A stretch of 64,000 nt of DNA from Linanthus parryae (GCA_023055425.1 JALGPY010000004.1:61031718-61095717), one strand, 5' to 3'; shown: positions 45,994 through 57,298, counted from the stretch's first letter. Notes: generated by a model from the letters alone, not told the origin. Program-made: numbers and translations.

Positions 45994-48660
45994 TGTCACA
46001 CTTGTATATCCAATCCATATTTTCTTGATCTGTGAGTAGACTTAGATAAACAAATAGCAGCAATATCTCATATTGATTTACTTGAGCATGTCCATGCGTT
46101 TCCCTAAGTCTCACTCATCGAGTGGCCGTGGATATTTACTCCCATTATGTGGGAGGGAAGAATCCTCTCTACATCACTACCATCTCTCGGCTTGCTTCAT
46201 ATCATGTCCGATTATAGCCTTTATAGTTACCCAGTTACGGCGTAATGTTTGACGATATCGAAATATGACAATTCACAACTAGAGTATCTAGTGACTTCAA
46301 GTCGAAGGACACAACACCATTGTCATTATGAGAAGCGCTTGTGACATTCACGTAACTCCCATGTAACCTTCTCATAGTGGGTCATCCAGTACGCCATTAC
46401 ACCTAATGCGTACCTATGTGTTAGACTTGATATCTCTATATCAGTATACCCACATACTAGTCTCAACGCAATACAGTCGTCCTAATTAACTATAGTACTC
46501 GAGTAAGGATATTTAGGAATATAACACTTATATTTTAAGGACTTCATTGATGTTATCATATCTCCATATCGATAACATAATGAAAGGCAAGTCCACATAA
46601 ATATCACGATAAATTGATTGCCTCTAGGGCACAATTCCAACTGCTTTTGCGTATGATACTTGGAGGTTCTGACCAAGTGCTATAAATTCTTCAATGTCAT
46701 GTCGTCTAGCTTATGGTTTGCAGTATAAATTTTATGGAGATAATGATAATACGAGACAAGATATTGATAAGAGCTTGGATTCCGTTTTAAATGTTGGAAA
46801 CTGGAGGTATATTCTATCTTTACATTTAGAGACTCGTGTTTTAATTTATTTGGTTAAGCTGTCAGATTTACAAATTTGGACTACGAAGAGTCATGAATTT
46901 AACTCGTTTCCTAATGTTTGAATAGAACGCTAAGTGGAAACGCATGGATAATTATCACGTGAATGGAATACAAAGTTCTTAGTTCCCTTATTGAAATTAC
47001 ACCCTATGAATTCCGAAGTACCATACTTATAGAAGGACTTACCGCGATAAATTTAGCTTCATATATGATAACAAGACATAATTAAAAATATAAGGAATAG
47101 AGAGTTCAGTACCAGAACTGCACAAAAAAATATTCTATAAAGTTAAGGACCTCTACTAGTTTGAATATTTGACTTTTCATAAGTTGTTTACATATGAGTT
47201 GGAACTATGTGGTATGTGATGTGCAAATCATATGGAAAATTGATGAAAGAAAAAAGTATGATGTGCGGTATATTGACATATTATTGAGATCAGTTATCGT
47301 GATAGCCGAACAGGCTCGCCAAAGAATTTGATTTGATAAAATAGCATGACATCATAATTGAATCATAGATCTGAGTACCGATTGGGCCAATTTATTTCCA
47401 AGGAAGGGGAAATATGCACAACAGAACAACTTACATGAAAATTTTACAGTTAATTGTGATTGCGATAATGATCCACATGTTATGTCGCGTACTTACGAGC
47501 ACATTACATCTTATGCATTCTTTGTACATATATTGCATGATAGATTAAGAAGGCATAAACTAATTTTTATCGTAAGAACAAATTTGTTGGATCACACCAT
47601 TGCAGCACTAGGACGGATCAACACTAACCATATTGAAACTCACTAAGCCCCGTAAGAGTAGCTAGTAATAATGATGAGAAAAAAGAGATAACCCAGAACA
47701 TAACCAACTCCCCTTTAGATGACAGAAATTGATCTCTGTGACAACACCGACTTGACAAAGATACCCATGTGATATCAGGAACGAAGGAACCTAAAGTAGG
47801 CTTTATAGATAATTTGGTACCTGCTAACCTATGTAGAATCGATCTAAATATCAGGCGATCAAATATCAGGATGAGAGGAACTCGAAACGAGAAATGGTGG
47901 AGAAAATTAGAAGAGACGTTCAAAATTAGACCAAAGATCACATTATTGACCCACTATGTCTTAGATACATTTGATTTGTTCGATTTTAAGGAATTATTAC
48001 CATGTGGGTGTCTATTATGAGGCCTATCTCCATTAGATCAACAATCCTAAGGAATTTGGTTATTGATATGGTCAGAAATTCTTAATATTGAATTTACCTT
48101 TAGAGTCAGGTAAATCGCAGGACTGTGCGTTCTTTATAATGAGGATGTATTTTAGTTCCTTTATTGATTATTGATAATATCAAATGAACAATATGGGTGG
48201 CTATATTCTCTTATTAAAACTTCGGGAATGCTTAAGTCGTTTCATCCATTGAATTATGGTATAGAATCGGACTTCAGATAGTTAGTACAATCCGCCAGTG
48301 GAAGTTGCAAATTGGAGTCTTGTCACTTAATAGATATGTGAGTCAATGGGGTGCAAATTCCCATATCAGCTCTTTCTCGATGTAATCCCATTTCATCAGG
48401 CTACTTTACGTTTCAACCGCATGTGATAACTATTCTTTAGCACATTTTATAAAATGGGTTATCTAAACGAAGGGACTAGGGAAGACAATGTCTTAATTTG
48501 TATTCGGGTGACTAAAATTTCTGGCTCAACCAATTTTGGAAGATAGAAATAATTTAAAATAAGGATTCACTTTAGAACAAGAGGGATATGCTCCATATGC
48601 TACAACTAAAGAAGACTATCCACAACTTGTATACGCCAAATACGATCATCCATCAAGACA
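45994..48660. other. Older locus, right part, and decayed sequence of uncertain origin
   Basis: Continues the sequence cut at 10320. No gene can be supported; ORFs such as 46482-46676 (-), 46694-46921 (+) and 47769-48020 (+) are short and show no motif. The right part should be decayed pol of the plus-strand Ty3 element whose 3' end follows, but no catalytic motif could be read. The border between the older repeat and this element was not found. Confidence 0.45.
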
Positions 48661-48979
48661 ACTTATATTGAGTTCCGGGGACGTCACTCCTCTAAGGGGG
48701 AGAGGATGTCAACCTTCGTTTAGAACTGCTTCATGAGACCACCACGTGATTAGAACCTCGGTATCATTATTTCGGGCCTAGCATTAACATTTTGTGACTT
48801 ATATGATTTAGAAGGTTACTTGATATTTCGTATACATTTCATATTAAACAGTGCACATTAAATAGTGGTTTCTTGCTTATGAGGGATTTCATGTATCTAA
48901 CTTCAAGAACTAGTTTCTTGTTGTATGATTTATTTTTGAGTTTAGCTTCGAGGATGAAGCTCTGTTTAAGGGGGAAGAA
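48661..48979 (+). promoter_or_regulatory. Double purine-tract region of a plus-strand Ty3 element
   Basis: Two tract-like sites: TTGAGTTCCGGGGACG then CTCCTCTAAGGGGGAGAGG (about 48668-48703), and GCTTCGAGGATGAAGCTCT then GTTTAAGGGGGAAGAA (about 48944-48979). Both phrases recur in the same order on the minus strand of the chromovirus-type element (about 12720-12770 and 12546-12585). The second site adjoins the LTR and is the likely functional tract. Confidence 0.65.
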
Positions 48980-49818
48980 TGCAATACTTTGTTTTTATTA
49001 TAAGGGTAATTTGGTGGCTATTCGTAACATTAGAATATAGTTTTCAGAATTGTATGGCAAGAGGGGTTGGTAAGTGTAGTTTCATATATTATAAGCTAGT
49101 TAAGTTTGGGGGTGGGGGTGGGGTGGGAGGTTAGAAGTTGTTGTTTGAAGAAATTCTAAAACCTAGGGGGTAAATTAGTAAAAGTTAATCAAATAGTAAA
49201 AAAAAACAAAAGTAGAGACAGTTTCTCCACATCTCACGCAACAAGAGATGATTTTGTTCCAAAAATCAAAAAATGTTTTCTTCCTCACCCTTTTCCTCTT
49301 AACCTCCATTGTAATATCCCGTCCCACATCGAGATATTGTGGATTAGTTGTGTGGTATATAGTAAACCTCGTGGATTACTGTCCCAGCACCTTCTGTATC
49401 CTAAGGCGTTGGGACAGTAATTTGCTTGAGTTGTTATATAGAAGGTTGGTGAGGTGTCAATATGTTGGACAAGTGGCAATCATGTATAGGGGGTGAAAGG
49501 TGTATTTTTTTAAACTTTAGTTAGGTTTAGAATTAAAACAAAATTCTTATATTTTGAAAATTACTCTTGGGCCCTAAAATTCTAGAATAATATATTTGCA
49601 TTCGAGAAATCTCAGAATGAAAAAGATAAACCAGATAATTAAGTTTTAGGAAACTACATTAGATTCCCATAATTTCACATTGGTCCCACGTCAAATTATG
49701 GTTTTAGGGATTCCCTGATGATCAATTGTCAAACATTGTTGAAACAGAGATTTTCACAACGAACTTTAAATTTTAACTAATCACAGTTTGGCCCCATACA
49801 AAATTTTAAGGTGTTACA
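48980..49818 (+). repeat. LTR (3' or solo) of a Ty3 element, possibly with a second LTR nested
   Basis: It begins TGCAATACTTTG directly after a purine tract and ends AAGGTGTTACA at 49818, 839 bp. At 49310 a second LTR-like start, TGTAATATCCCGTCCCACAT, appears, so 49310-49818 may be a separate 509-bp LTR sharing the end. Bases on either side of that inner piece do not form an obvious duplication. A G-rich run lies at 49108-49130. Confidence 0.55.
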
Positions 49819-50641
49819 TTTACTCCCTCGAGAATAGTAGTTGACATTTCCCCATGCCCGGTTAATTGTCAATGCCATGCACTTGAGCAACCTTACCACT
49901 CCTAATGCATACAATCCAAGCTACCTCACATATCCGGAAAACCACCATTGTTTCCCTCATGAAAGAAAAAAAAAAAAAAACTCTAAAAATAGCTTAAAAA
50001 ATTTGATGTAAAAATTTATTAATAAATGAGAAAAAGCTATTTTGGTGATTGTTACAGAAGTAGTATTAAAATTAATGCAAAGTTTAATGAAATGATATTT
50101 GTATTACAACCTGGTTACATTGTAAAAGAGATCTGGTTATCATGGTAGTTGATGGGATATAGAATTGGTAATTTAAAAATGAAAGTTGAGTCTTAATTTG
50201 AAATATCATTTGAAATAAGATTTCATGTCAGGTATACATTGGAGCATGAAATACTATAAATTCTCAAATTCACTATTCACATCCAGGTCACCCTTTAGAG
50301 AAGGTTTATGTCCTGCAGCTGTGTACTCCTTTTATTATTTTAATGAAATTTTGGACCTTTATCAAAAAATTCACTATCACATGCTAAGTTAGCATTGGAA
50401 TTTCTCAACCCGTTTAGAAATTGGTTAAGCTGGCTGGCCCAATGTGTGAAAGTCCATTTCGACAGGTCCATCAAAATTCAGGTGACCCACATTAATTCGG
50501 GTCGAAGGAGGGAAAATGGTCAGCCACTATCCCCACTTGTTAGCTAACAGAACCCAACGGAAGGGCAAACACCTGGTCTCTGTCATTTACCCTTCCCAAA
50601 ATCTGCAATCCCAGTTTCCGATCTAAACTATCCGATCCCAA
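49819..50641 (+). promoter_or_regulatory. Presenilin upstream region
   Basis: About 820 bp between the LTR and the presenilin ATG. No gene or clear TE seen. An A-run lies at 49968-49980. A leader rich in C and T precedes the ATG (50570-50640). No convincing TATA box was pinned down. Confidence 0.4.
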
Positions 50642-51763
50642 ATGGCCGACGAAACCACCAGACCCAGAAGCGTAATCGAAACCCTCGGCGAAGAAATCGT
50701 CAGAATCATAACCCCAGTCTCAATCTGTATGTTCATGGTGGTCATTCTAGTCACCGTCCTCAACTCCGCACCTCTCTCCTCCGCCTCATCAATTGCCACC
50801 ATCGCCTACACCGAATCCACCTCCGACTCAACCTTAAACAAATTCGAAGGCGCCCTATTGAACTCGCTCGTCTTCGTCGCCGTCGTCACCGTCGTCACCT
50901 TCTTCCTAGTCTTCCTCTTCTACATCCGATGCACCGGCTTCCTCAAATACTACATGGCTTTCTCCGCTTTCCTCGTCCTCGGTTTCATGGGCGGCCAGAT
51001 CCTCCTCTTCCTCATTCAACACCTCAGCATCCCAATCGATTGCGTCACTTTTGGGCTGGTTTTGTTTAATTCAACTATTGTGGGTGTTTTGGCTGTCTTC
51101 ATGTCGAAAATGGCGATTTTCTTGACTCAAGCCTACTTGGTTGTTATTGGAATGCTGGTAGCTTACTGGTTCACTCTGTTGCCTGAATGGACTACGTGGT
51201 TTCTGTTGATAGCCATGGCTTTGTATGATCTTGCGGCGGTTTTGTTGCCTGTTGGACCTTTGAGGCTCTTGGTTGAGCTAGCAATCTCTAGGGATGAAGA
51301 TATACCGGCTTTAGTTTACGAAGCTAGACCGGTCACTAACGTCACCCAGAGGAGAGTTTGGAGAGAAAGAAGCAACGAACAAGTTGGAGGAGATGATACA
51401 ATGCTTAATGCTCCATTGATGGAGAGGAGAATAAGTGGGGAAGAAGATGTTGCATTGAGAGATAACGTGGCGCTTGAAGGGATTGGGTTGGGATCAGGTG
51501 GGATTAAGTTGGGGTTAGGGGACTTCATTTTCTACAGTGTTTTAGTTGGAAGGGCGGCGATGTATGATTTCATGACTGTGTACGCGTGTTATCTTGCGAT
51601 TGTGGCTGGGCTTGGGATTACTTTGCTGCTCCTTGCGTTTCATCAGAAGGTTTTGCCTGCTCTTCCGGTGTCGATCGCATTAGGTGTGTTGTTTTACTTC
51701 TTGACGCGGGTATTGCTTGAAGCTTTTGTTGTACAGTGTTCTATTCATCTGTTAATGTTCTAG
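50642..51763 (+). CDS. PSEN-like: Presenilin-like aspartyl protease, catalytic subunit of gamma-secretase
   Basis: 373 aa, single exon, as in the Arabidopsis presenilins. Presenilin is the intramembrane aspartyl protease of the gamma-secretase complex (with nicastrin, APH-1 and PEN-2) in endomembranes. Signatures: first catalytic Asp in YD, D196 (MALYDLAAVLLPVGPLR); second in GLGD, D294 (KLGLGDFIFYS); PAL at 339-341 (KVLPALPVS). Nine hydrophobic segments lie near 21-40, 73-95, 104-126, 133-152, 155-176, 182-203, 294-305, 312-333 and 338-357. The loop 215-290 is hydrophilic and short, as usual in plants, and contains the region where animal presenilins are auto-cleaved. The ATG context CCAAATGGC is good. 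The gene appears intact and is the first host gene right of the TE block. Confidence 0.96.
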   Translation: MADETTRPRSVIETLGEEIVRIITPVSICMFMVVILVTVLNSAPLSSASSIATIAYTESTSDSTLNKFEGALLNSLVFVAVVTVVTFFLVFLFYIRCTGFLKYYMAFSAFLVLGFMGGQILLFLIQHLSIPIDCVTFGLVLFNSTIVGVLAVFMSKMAIFLTQAYLVVIGMLVAYWFTLLPEWTTWFLLIAMALYDLAAVLLPVGPLRLLVELAISRDEDIPALVYEARPVTNVTQRRVWRERSNEQVGGDDTMLNAPLMERRISGEEDVALRDNVALEGIGLGSGGIKLGLGDFIFYSVLVGRAAMYDFMTVYACYLAIVAGLGITLLLLAFHQKVLPALPVSIALGVLFYFLTRVLLEAFVVQCSIHLLMF

Positions 51764-53331
51764 GCTTGTTGATTTGTAATGGCATTCAAGGGTTATTCGA
51801 TTAATTCCCATGTATTTGAATAAGATTCGCCATCAGTGTGAAGTATAAACTTTACTTATATATATACCAATTAGCTAAATACAGGATTGAAATTATAAGC
51901 TTTGCTTCAGCTGTGCATAAGATTGTTATTGTACTTGAGATTTAAGCATATGTATCTCTAAGTGAGACTCTTCCAAAGTAAGAGTATGGTTTTGCTTAGT
52001 AAAATCCTTCGTGATCCTTTGAGGGTTTTGCACCATTCGGTGGCTGTAGTGACTTCCAAATTCATGAAGTGACTCAGATGTAATGGAAAAGATTAGTTGA
52101 TAGCTACATTTCAATAAATCTAGTTGATAGTAAAATCCTTATCTTGGATGCAAGTTCTATTCTTGGCATGCTACCCTTTGTCCCTTTGTTGATTCTTTTG
52201 GATACCCAGTGCTAATAGAAGTTTGGGAGATAGTTTTTTCAGACCCCCCGTGGAGGAGTTTCATGATATTCATCCTACCACAAAATACTCTGGCACAGAT
52301 TGATTTGTCATACCGGACACAACACTCATTGCACGATTGGTTTCTGGACTAGCCGGATTGGATTGAACTGGACTGCATTAGACTAGACAGATAGGATTAG
52401 ATTGGATTGGATGGACTGACAGATAGAATTAGATTGGACTGGACTGCATTAGCTAGCTATAGCTAGGATTGGGACTAAAATTGTCCAAGTTGCGTCACTA
52501 AATAAAAGTTATTTAAAGAGAATCATGTCTTCACGTCGCGTGCTATCTTCTATACTAAGAATACATTACTGAGAGTTTAATTCCTATAAATGAAACATTG
52601 AGCCTGGTCAATAGATCTACTAACAGAGGAATAGAAATCTTGAATTGGACTGAGTTATGGAATCCTTTGACTAGAATGTGTTTTTCTTTTCCTCCATTGG
52701 ACCAGTTTTTTGACACATCACATTGTCTTTCACCCTTTGGTTCTTGAACATCTTAGCGAGGCAATTTACAAAAGACCAAAAGAAACAGTCAATGCCAATT
52801 TCAACAGCCAGATCTGGTGCTGAAACTAGTGAGCTTGTTTTGTCGCACTCTATACCCCTGTAAACAACATTCTCTTCCCAAGTTTGGTGAGGATCTGACT
52901 GATATGTTCTAGGAATAACCGTAGTAAATCAAAGTGAGAATCTGAGAATCTGAATCATTTGACAGCATAAGATGCACGATTCAAGCCTCACAAACACAGC
53001 AAAAATTCAGACTTCACAGAAGAAATGTAGACCTAAGAGAGACTGGTAACCAGAGATTGCATTATTATTCTTTGTAAATCACAACTTCAAATCCTAACAG
53101 ATGAACAGGCAAATTGAATATCCCCCTCCAACTACATGTATATTAACCGAAAACAACATTATATGACAAGAGATACAAATTTTACAAGCATGTCTACATG
53201 TACAGTTACATTTGCAAAAAAATCTGCAGACATTATAAACTAGAAAACTTATGAAGAAGAAAACTTTACCAAAGAAAGAGTTAGCTTCCAAAGTCCCATT
53301 TTCTTGCGCCTGTGCTGCAATCTCACTTGTT
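51764..53331. other. Intergenic region between presenilin and EXO70 (tail to tail)
   Basis: Contains both 3' UTRs. AATAAG-like sequence at about 51821 may serve presenilin polyadenylation. A degenerate minisatellite lies at 52345-52460. Otherwise no feature was recognised. Confidence 0.5.
52345..52460. repeat. Degenerate GGATT/GGACT minisatellite
   Basis: Repeated words GGATTGGATT, GGACTGGACTGCATTAG and GACAGATAG in irregular alternation. Confidence 0.7.
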
Positions 53332-55176
53332 TCACCCTTCAAAGAGATCCAAAATGGAATCCTCCACATGTTCTGCACTGTACTTGGCGTACTTGTTGCC
53401 GACAGCGTCAGAGGTTTTAAAGGAAAAGTGCCGATAAGCAGGAACCACCTTCTGAGAAATCGAAATGCGCAAGTCTTTGCGAAGCTCGTGATGAGGGATG
53501 GCCCACCCAATCTGGTTCTTACAAATCTCCTCGAACGCTGCGTTGAATCTTCTGTACCTGTCCTGGACCACTCGCTTTGAACCTCCGTCGTCCTTGAGAA
53601 AAGACAGGATCGGAATCCAAGTCACCCTCTCGTAAGCCGTCGCCTGCTGCTGAAATTTCCCTGTATAGTCCTTGAGCCAATTGTCTCCCAGAAGCTTCCG
53701 GAGTTCAGAGCCCTTGGCTTTCTGCACCATGTAGTGGATGTTGTTCATCATGAAGATGTGCTTCAACGATTCATCCTTGTATAATTTGGACTTTGCTTCA
53801 AGGTTTAGTTCCAGAGCGGTCGTTAAGGATCGGAGATGGCGTGAAACTGAACCAAATTCAACAAGTTCTTCCCCATCTTGTGCTCCAAGAAGCAAATTTA
53901 GGGTTTCTGCGTATTCGACGCTTAAGTTGATGTAGTTCATGACGTATTTGTTGATATGGTGTACGCGCCCCCCTGGGAAAGGAGTTGTTGATGTCTCTGA
54001 AGCTATCACATTTCTGAATCGCATGAATGTGGTCCTTGCAGATTCGCCTAATCGCTTCAACAGCTCTTGGAACTCGGTTTGGACGAAACAACCATCTTCT
54101 TCTGAGAATGAATCATCGATCTCTCCAACAAGATCCACCATTGTCTCGTACATGAGAAGTAGGGTGAATAGTTTTTCTGGCTGACAAACTCCGATCGCTA
54201 CGGCTTCGCCAAAGTTGACGAGGGACGTAATCGCGCCTTTCGAGGCGTCGACGAATGAGGTCGAAGAAATGGAGGATCCGAAAACACTCAGGACTTGATG
54301 AAATAGCCATTTTCCGCTTGGTAAATAAACTCTTAGGATGGTCTTCATCGCAAACACCCATTTCTTGATCTTCCGCGCCAAGGAGTCGTATTCCATTTTC
54401 ACCAAATGTTCAATGCTAAGCTTATCGAATCCAAGAACAGAAAGATACTCATCGAGCACGTCGTTCCAGAAATTTACAAATGCGTGACAGAACTCGACGT
54501 CGTAATGACAAGCAAACATTACGTTGGCAATGGACTGGATGTGAGGAACCGCGTCTGGATGGATCAAATGATAGACATGTTGCTCAGCTTCAGCTTCAAC
54601 TTCAGCACCATTGCTGTTTCTCCCTGAATCATCTGGACTTGAATCACCCTCTGATTCTTCAGAAACAACAGCTTCTTCATGCGAACGGGTAGACAAACAT
54701 TGAGGCTCGAAAGGCTGTTTATACTTGGTAAGAATGTGGATTAGCTCTCCTTCAAGCCTCTCCATTGCCAACTGCAGAACACCATGAGCTTGGTCCAATA
54801 ATTCCTTCTGTTTCCCGTTTCTGCTTGTGAGTGAGCTTGATAAACTCTCTGTCAAAGCGTGGATCTCATAAACAGCTTTCAAGTACCCTGTGGCTTCCTC
54901 AGAACCTGAATCCCAAATCTTGGATTGGATCGATTCCCAGCTCATGACCTTCGTTTGAGCAATGTTTAGCTCCTCTTCGAGGTCTCTTGTTCTCTCGACT
55001 TTGGTTTGGGTGAGAACCGTCATCGTGGACAAGTGGGTGGCTAGATCTTCCAGCATTTCTCTCTTATCACCATTCAAATTCTTGCTAGCCCCAAGTGCCT
55101 TGAGAATGTGATAGAGAGCGGCGTAAACGTGTTCTTCGCCTTCATATGTTGGGATGATAGCTTCATACTCACTCAT
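53332..55176 (-). CDS. EXO70: EXO70 exocyst subunit
   Basis: 614 aa, single coding exon, typical for plant EXO70. EXO70 is the exocyst subunit that binds plasma-membrane phosphoinositides and tethers secretory vesicles. The N-terminal half has heptad-like helices (about residues 40-160), then an acidic Ser/Glu linker (about 165-200). The C-terminal EXO70 domain (about 205-605) carries FVDASKGAITSLVNFGEAVA, HHINKYVMNYI, IFMMNNIHYMVQK, RYRRFNAAFEEICKNQIGWA and the end KYAKYSAEHVEDSILDLFEG. The frame stays open 8 codons further upstream but without an ATG, so I choose the ATG at 55174-55176 (MSEYEAIIPTY). The subclade is not certain; an E-type member is my best guess. No breaks are seen. Confidence 0.95.
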   Translation of the reverse strand: MSEYEAIIPTYEGEEHVYAALYHILKALGASKNLNGDKREMLEDLATHLSTMTVLTQTKVERTRDLEEELNIAQTKVMSWESIQSKIWDSGSEEATGYLKAVYEIHALTESLSSSLTSRNGKQKELLDQAHGVLQLAMERLEGELIHILTKYKQPFEPQCLSTRSHEEAVVSEESEGDSSPDDSGRNSNGAEVEAEAEQHVYHLIHPDAVPHIQSIANVMFACHYDVEFCHAFVNFWNDVLDEYLSVLGFDKLSIEHLVKMEYDSLARKIKKWVFAMKTILRVYLPSGKWLFHQVLSVFGSSISSTSFVDASKGAITSLVNFGEAVAIGVCQPEKLFTLLLMYETMVDLVGEIDDSFSEEDGCFVQTEFQELLKRLGESARTTFMRFRNVIASETSTTPFPGGRVHHINKYVMNYINLSVEYAETLNLLLGAQDGEELVEFGSVSRHLRSLTTALELNLEAKSKLYKDESLKHIFMMNNIHYMVQKAKGSELRKLLGDNWLKDYTGKFQQQATAYERVTWIPILSFLKDDGGSKRVVQDRYRRFNAAFEEICKNQIGWAIPHHELRKDLRISISQKVVPAYRHFSFKTSDAVGNKYAKYSAEHVEDSILDLFEG

Positions 55177-55215
55177 TGCAACAACAGTATCTGCAGACAC
55201 CTTCTTCCTTCCTTT

Positions 55216-55256
<41 letters not shown>

Positions 55257-56164
55257 CACCCTGGTATGCACAATCCTTAAAAATGACAAATACCCAAATC
55301 CTACACCTAGAATCAGCACTAATTTCCTTGATTGGAGTATGATCAAGAGCTAATATTCACACAAACCAGAAAATTTTGGGTGATTTAAATCCACAATGAG
55401 ACCAAGACTAGTTCAAGAAGCAGAGACAAATTTTGAGAATTTATGATCTCAAATTAAACATTAGGTCACTACCCTAAACCAGACCAGAGACAGATTCCTC
55501 AGAAAGATGAAGCTTTTGTCAGGAATCAATGAGATTTTACAGAACCCTAGGTTTGCTTCATCCTCTGAAACTGAAACCCTCTTCTATTGACCTCAAAACA
55601 CACGATCAGAGATTGCAGAAAGAAACCCAACTCAGCTAAACATAATCAAACAAGGGTTTCCACAGAAACCCACAAACTGGATCGCTAAAATGAGCAGAAA
55701 CGAAGAAGTAACCCAGAAGCCATTGACGACAAACGGAACAATTTCAGTCAATTCATTTGAAAGAGGAAACGAACCTTAATGATGTTTGTGTTGAATGATT
55801 CACAGAAGAGGAAAGAAATCTCATTTTACTTGTACTGGAAGAAGAAAGAAGAAGAGGAGGAAGAAGAAGAAGAAGAGATGAATTTGCTCCCAAAATTGAT
55901 GAAGAAACAGAGACTGGTACGTATGAGTCTTGAGTCAACTGTTAAAGAGAAAGCTTAACGGAACGCTAAGGCTTGGTACTCCACATGAGAGGTGTACATC
56001 CGTACATGACATACGCGTGCGTATGGATTATGAACTGTATTCGAGTGAAACGGTATGGAAATTCTGTAGCCCCTTTGACCACTAGAAGAGTGCCCTCCAC
56101 ATTGTCTCCGGGCCAATTAAAACAGGCGTAGTGTCTCTCTCACACCTTTTTTCTGCTACGCGAC
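55177..56164 (-). promoter_or_regulatory. EXO70 5' region with a possible 5'-UTR intron
   Basis: On the minus strand a donor-like AAG/GTTCGT lies at 55775/55774 and an acceptor-like TCTGCAG ends at 55191, which would give an intron of about 584 bases within the 5' UTR. The acceptor is weak: a purine-rich stretch and an A-run (T39 on the plus strand, 55218-55256) precede it rather than pyrimidines. The GA-rich stretch at 55840-55880 (plus) would lie in the first exon. The promoter would be left between this and the hAT-type element. Confidence 0.35.
55218..55256. repeat. T39 homopolymer
   Basis: 39 consecutive T on the plus strand, just upstream of the EXO70 start codon on the gene's sense. 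Confidence 0.97.
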
Positions 56165-56703
56165 TAGGGGTGCAACTTGGGCGGGTTGAACCCGACCAAC
56201 CCGAGCGCAGCCCGAATTTAAGTAGGATCCGGACACAGTTTTGGTAATTTGGACGGGCATGGACATAAATTCTCAGCCCGAATTGCAATTAGGGTCGGGC
56301 TTTGGCACAAATATCGAACGACGGGCTAACCCGAATTGCCCGATTTTCATGACCACTACGTATAAATATTATATTTTGAAAGAATTATGTAGCATATCTA
56401 ACATGAATATGCCACTTTTCTTTTAATTATTAGCGATGGTTTAATCATTGTTTTGTTCTTGAACTAGTTATTTGTTTTTTCGCCAACAATTTATTTTTCT
56501 CTTGTGTATTTAAGAAGATATTAAGTTTAATATACTAGCCCGAATTCAACCTGAACCCGAATTGATTTATACGAATTTGGGCTCGGACGGGTTGACAATG
56601 CTCTTAACTCGGGTCGGGCTGGGCCTTGGCAGCCACGACGGAATTTGGGCTCGGGCTTGGATAGGGGTGCCAACCCGTCCAGCCCGCCCGAGTTGCAGTC
56701 CTA
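56165..56703. mobile_element. Short non-autonomous hAT-type element
   Basis: 539 bp. The ends read TAGGGGTGCAACTTGGGCGG on the left and, reversed, TAGGACTGCAACTCGGGCGG on the right. Flanks TACGCGAC (56157-56164) and TACGCGAG (56704-56711) match at 7 of 8 bases, the 8-bp duplication of hAT elements. The interior repeats GGGCTCGGGC/CCCGAA words near both ends around an AT-rich core. No transposase. Confidence 0.85.
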
Positions 56704-56874
56704 TACGCGAGCCTTATTTGTGGTTGTATCTCCTGCTTCTGCCCTAGCTCCAACAAGTGAATATAGGTACCGAAAATAAATGAATGGTGTCTTGCTCCAA
56801 AGTTACTCTTATAACAATAGGTCCTAAATGTGAAGCGTACCCATCTTAGGGTGACTCAGTCGAAGCTCACCCCT

Positions 56875-57194
56875 TGATAGCACAAATTGCTATCTCTTGG
56901 AGACACACGAAACACAAACAAAAATTAAAACGACACAATTGAATTTGTTTGATTGATAGCTAAAATTGTGAAACTAAAATTGCTTAGATAGAAAATACTA
57001 ACCTAATCCTATACGTAGACGGTTCGACCTAACAGGTCGGGAAAGAACCGACGAGAAAATCCGGACTTACTTCGATACGATAAATAATTACATAAATAAA
57101 ATCTGACTTTGTGACGTAATGTGTGAGGTATTTTGGCAGGTGACGTTCCTGCGTACTGCGTCATGGAGCTGTGCCGGTAGACGGATATGTATCA
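56875..57194 (-). repeat. 3' LTR of the deletion-derivative element
   Basis: Plus-strand ends TGATAGCACA and GGATATGTATCA. It matches 59128-59410 over its length, with shared stretches such as TTGTTTGATTGATAGCTA and AATGTGTGAGGTATTTT. Confidence 0.82.
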
Positions 57195-57298
57195 ACTCCT
57201 CCCCCGTTAACAAATCGCCTTGTTCTCATGGCGGAAAAAAGACCGGTGACACCCCAATGCTGCTTTGGTCAAAGCCTGTAAGATCACACGAGAGCCAT

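Noticed and set aside
46482..48020. Short ORFs at 46482-46676, 46694-46921 and 47769-48020
   Set aside because: No motif and no conserved neighbour; the stretch has stops in all frames.
53251..53580. 109-codon plus-strand ORF and other ORFs opposite EXO70 (53738-54692)
   Set aside because: Shadows of the EXO70 coding strand without any recognised domain.
55108..55353. Plus-strand ORFs with a poly-Phe stretch
   Set aside because: They translate the T39 homopolymer.
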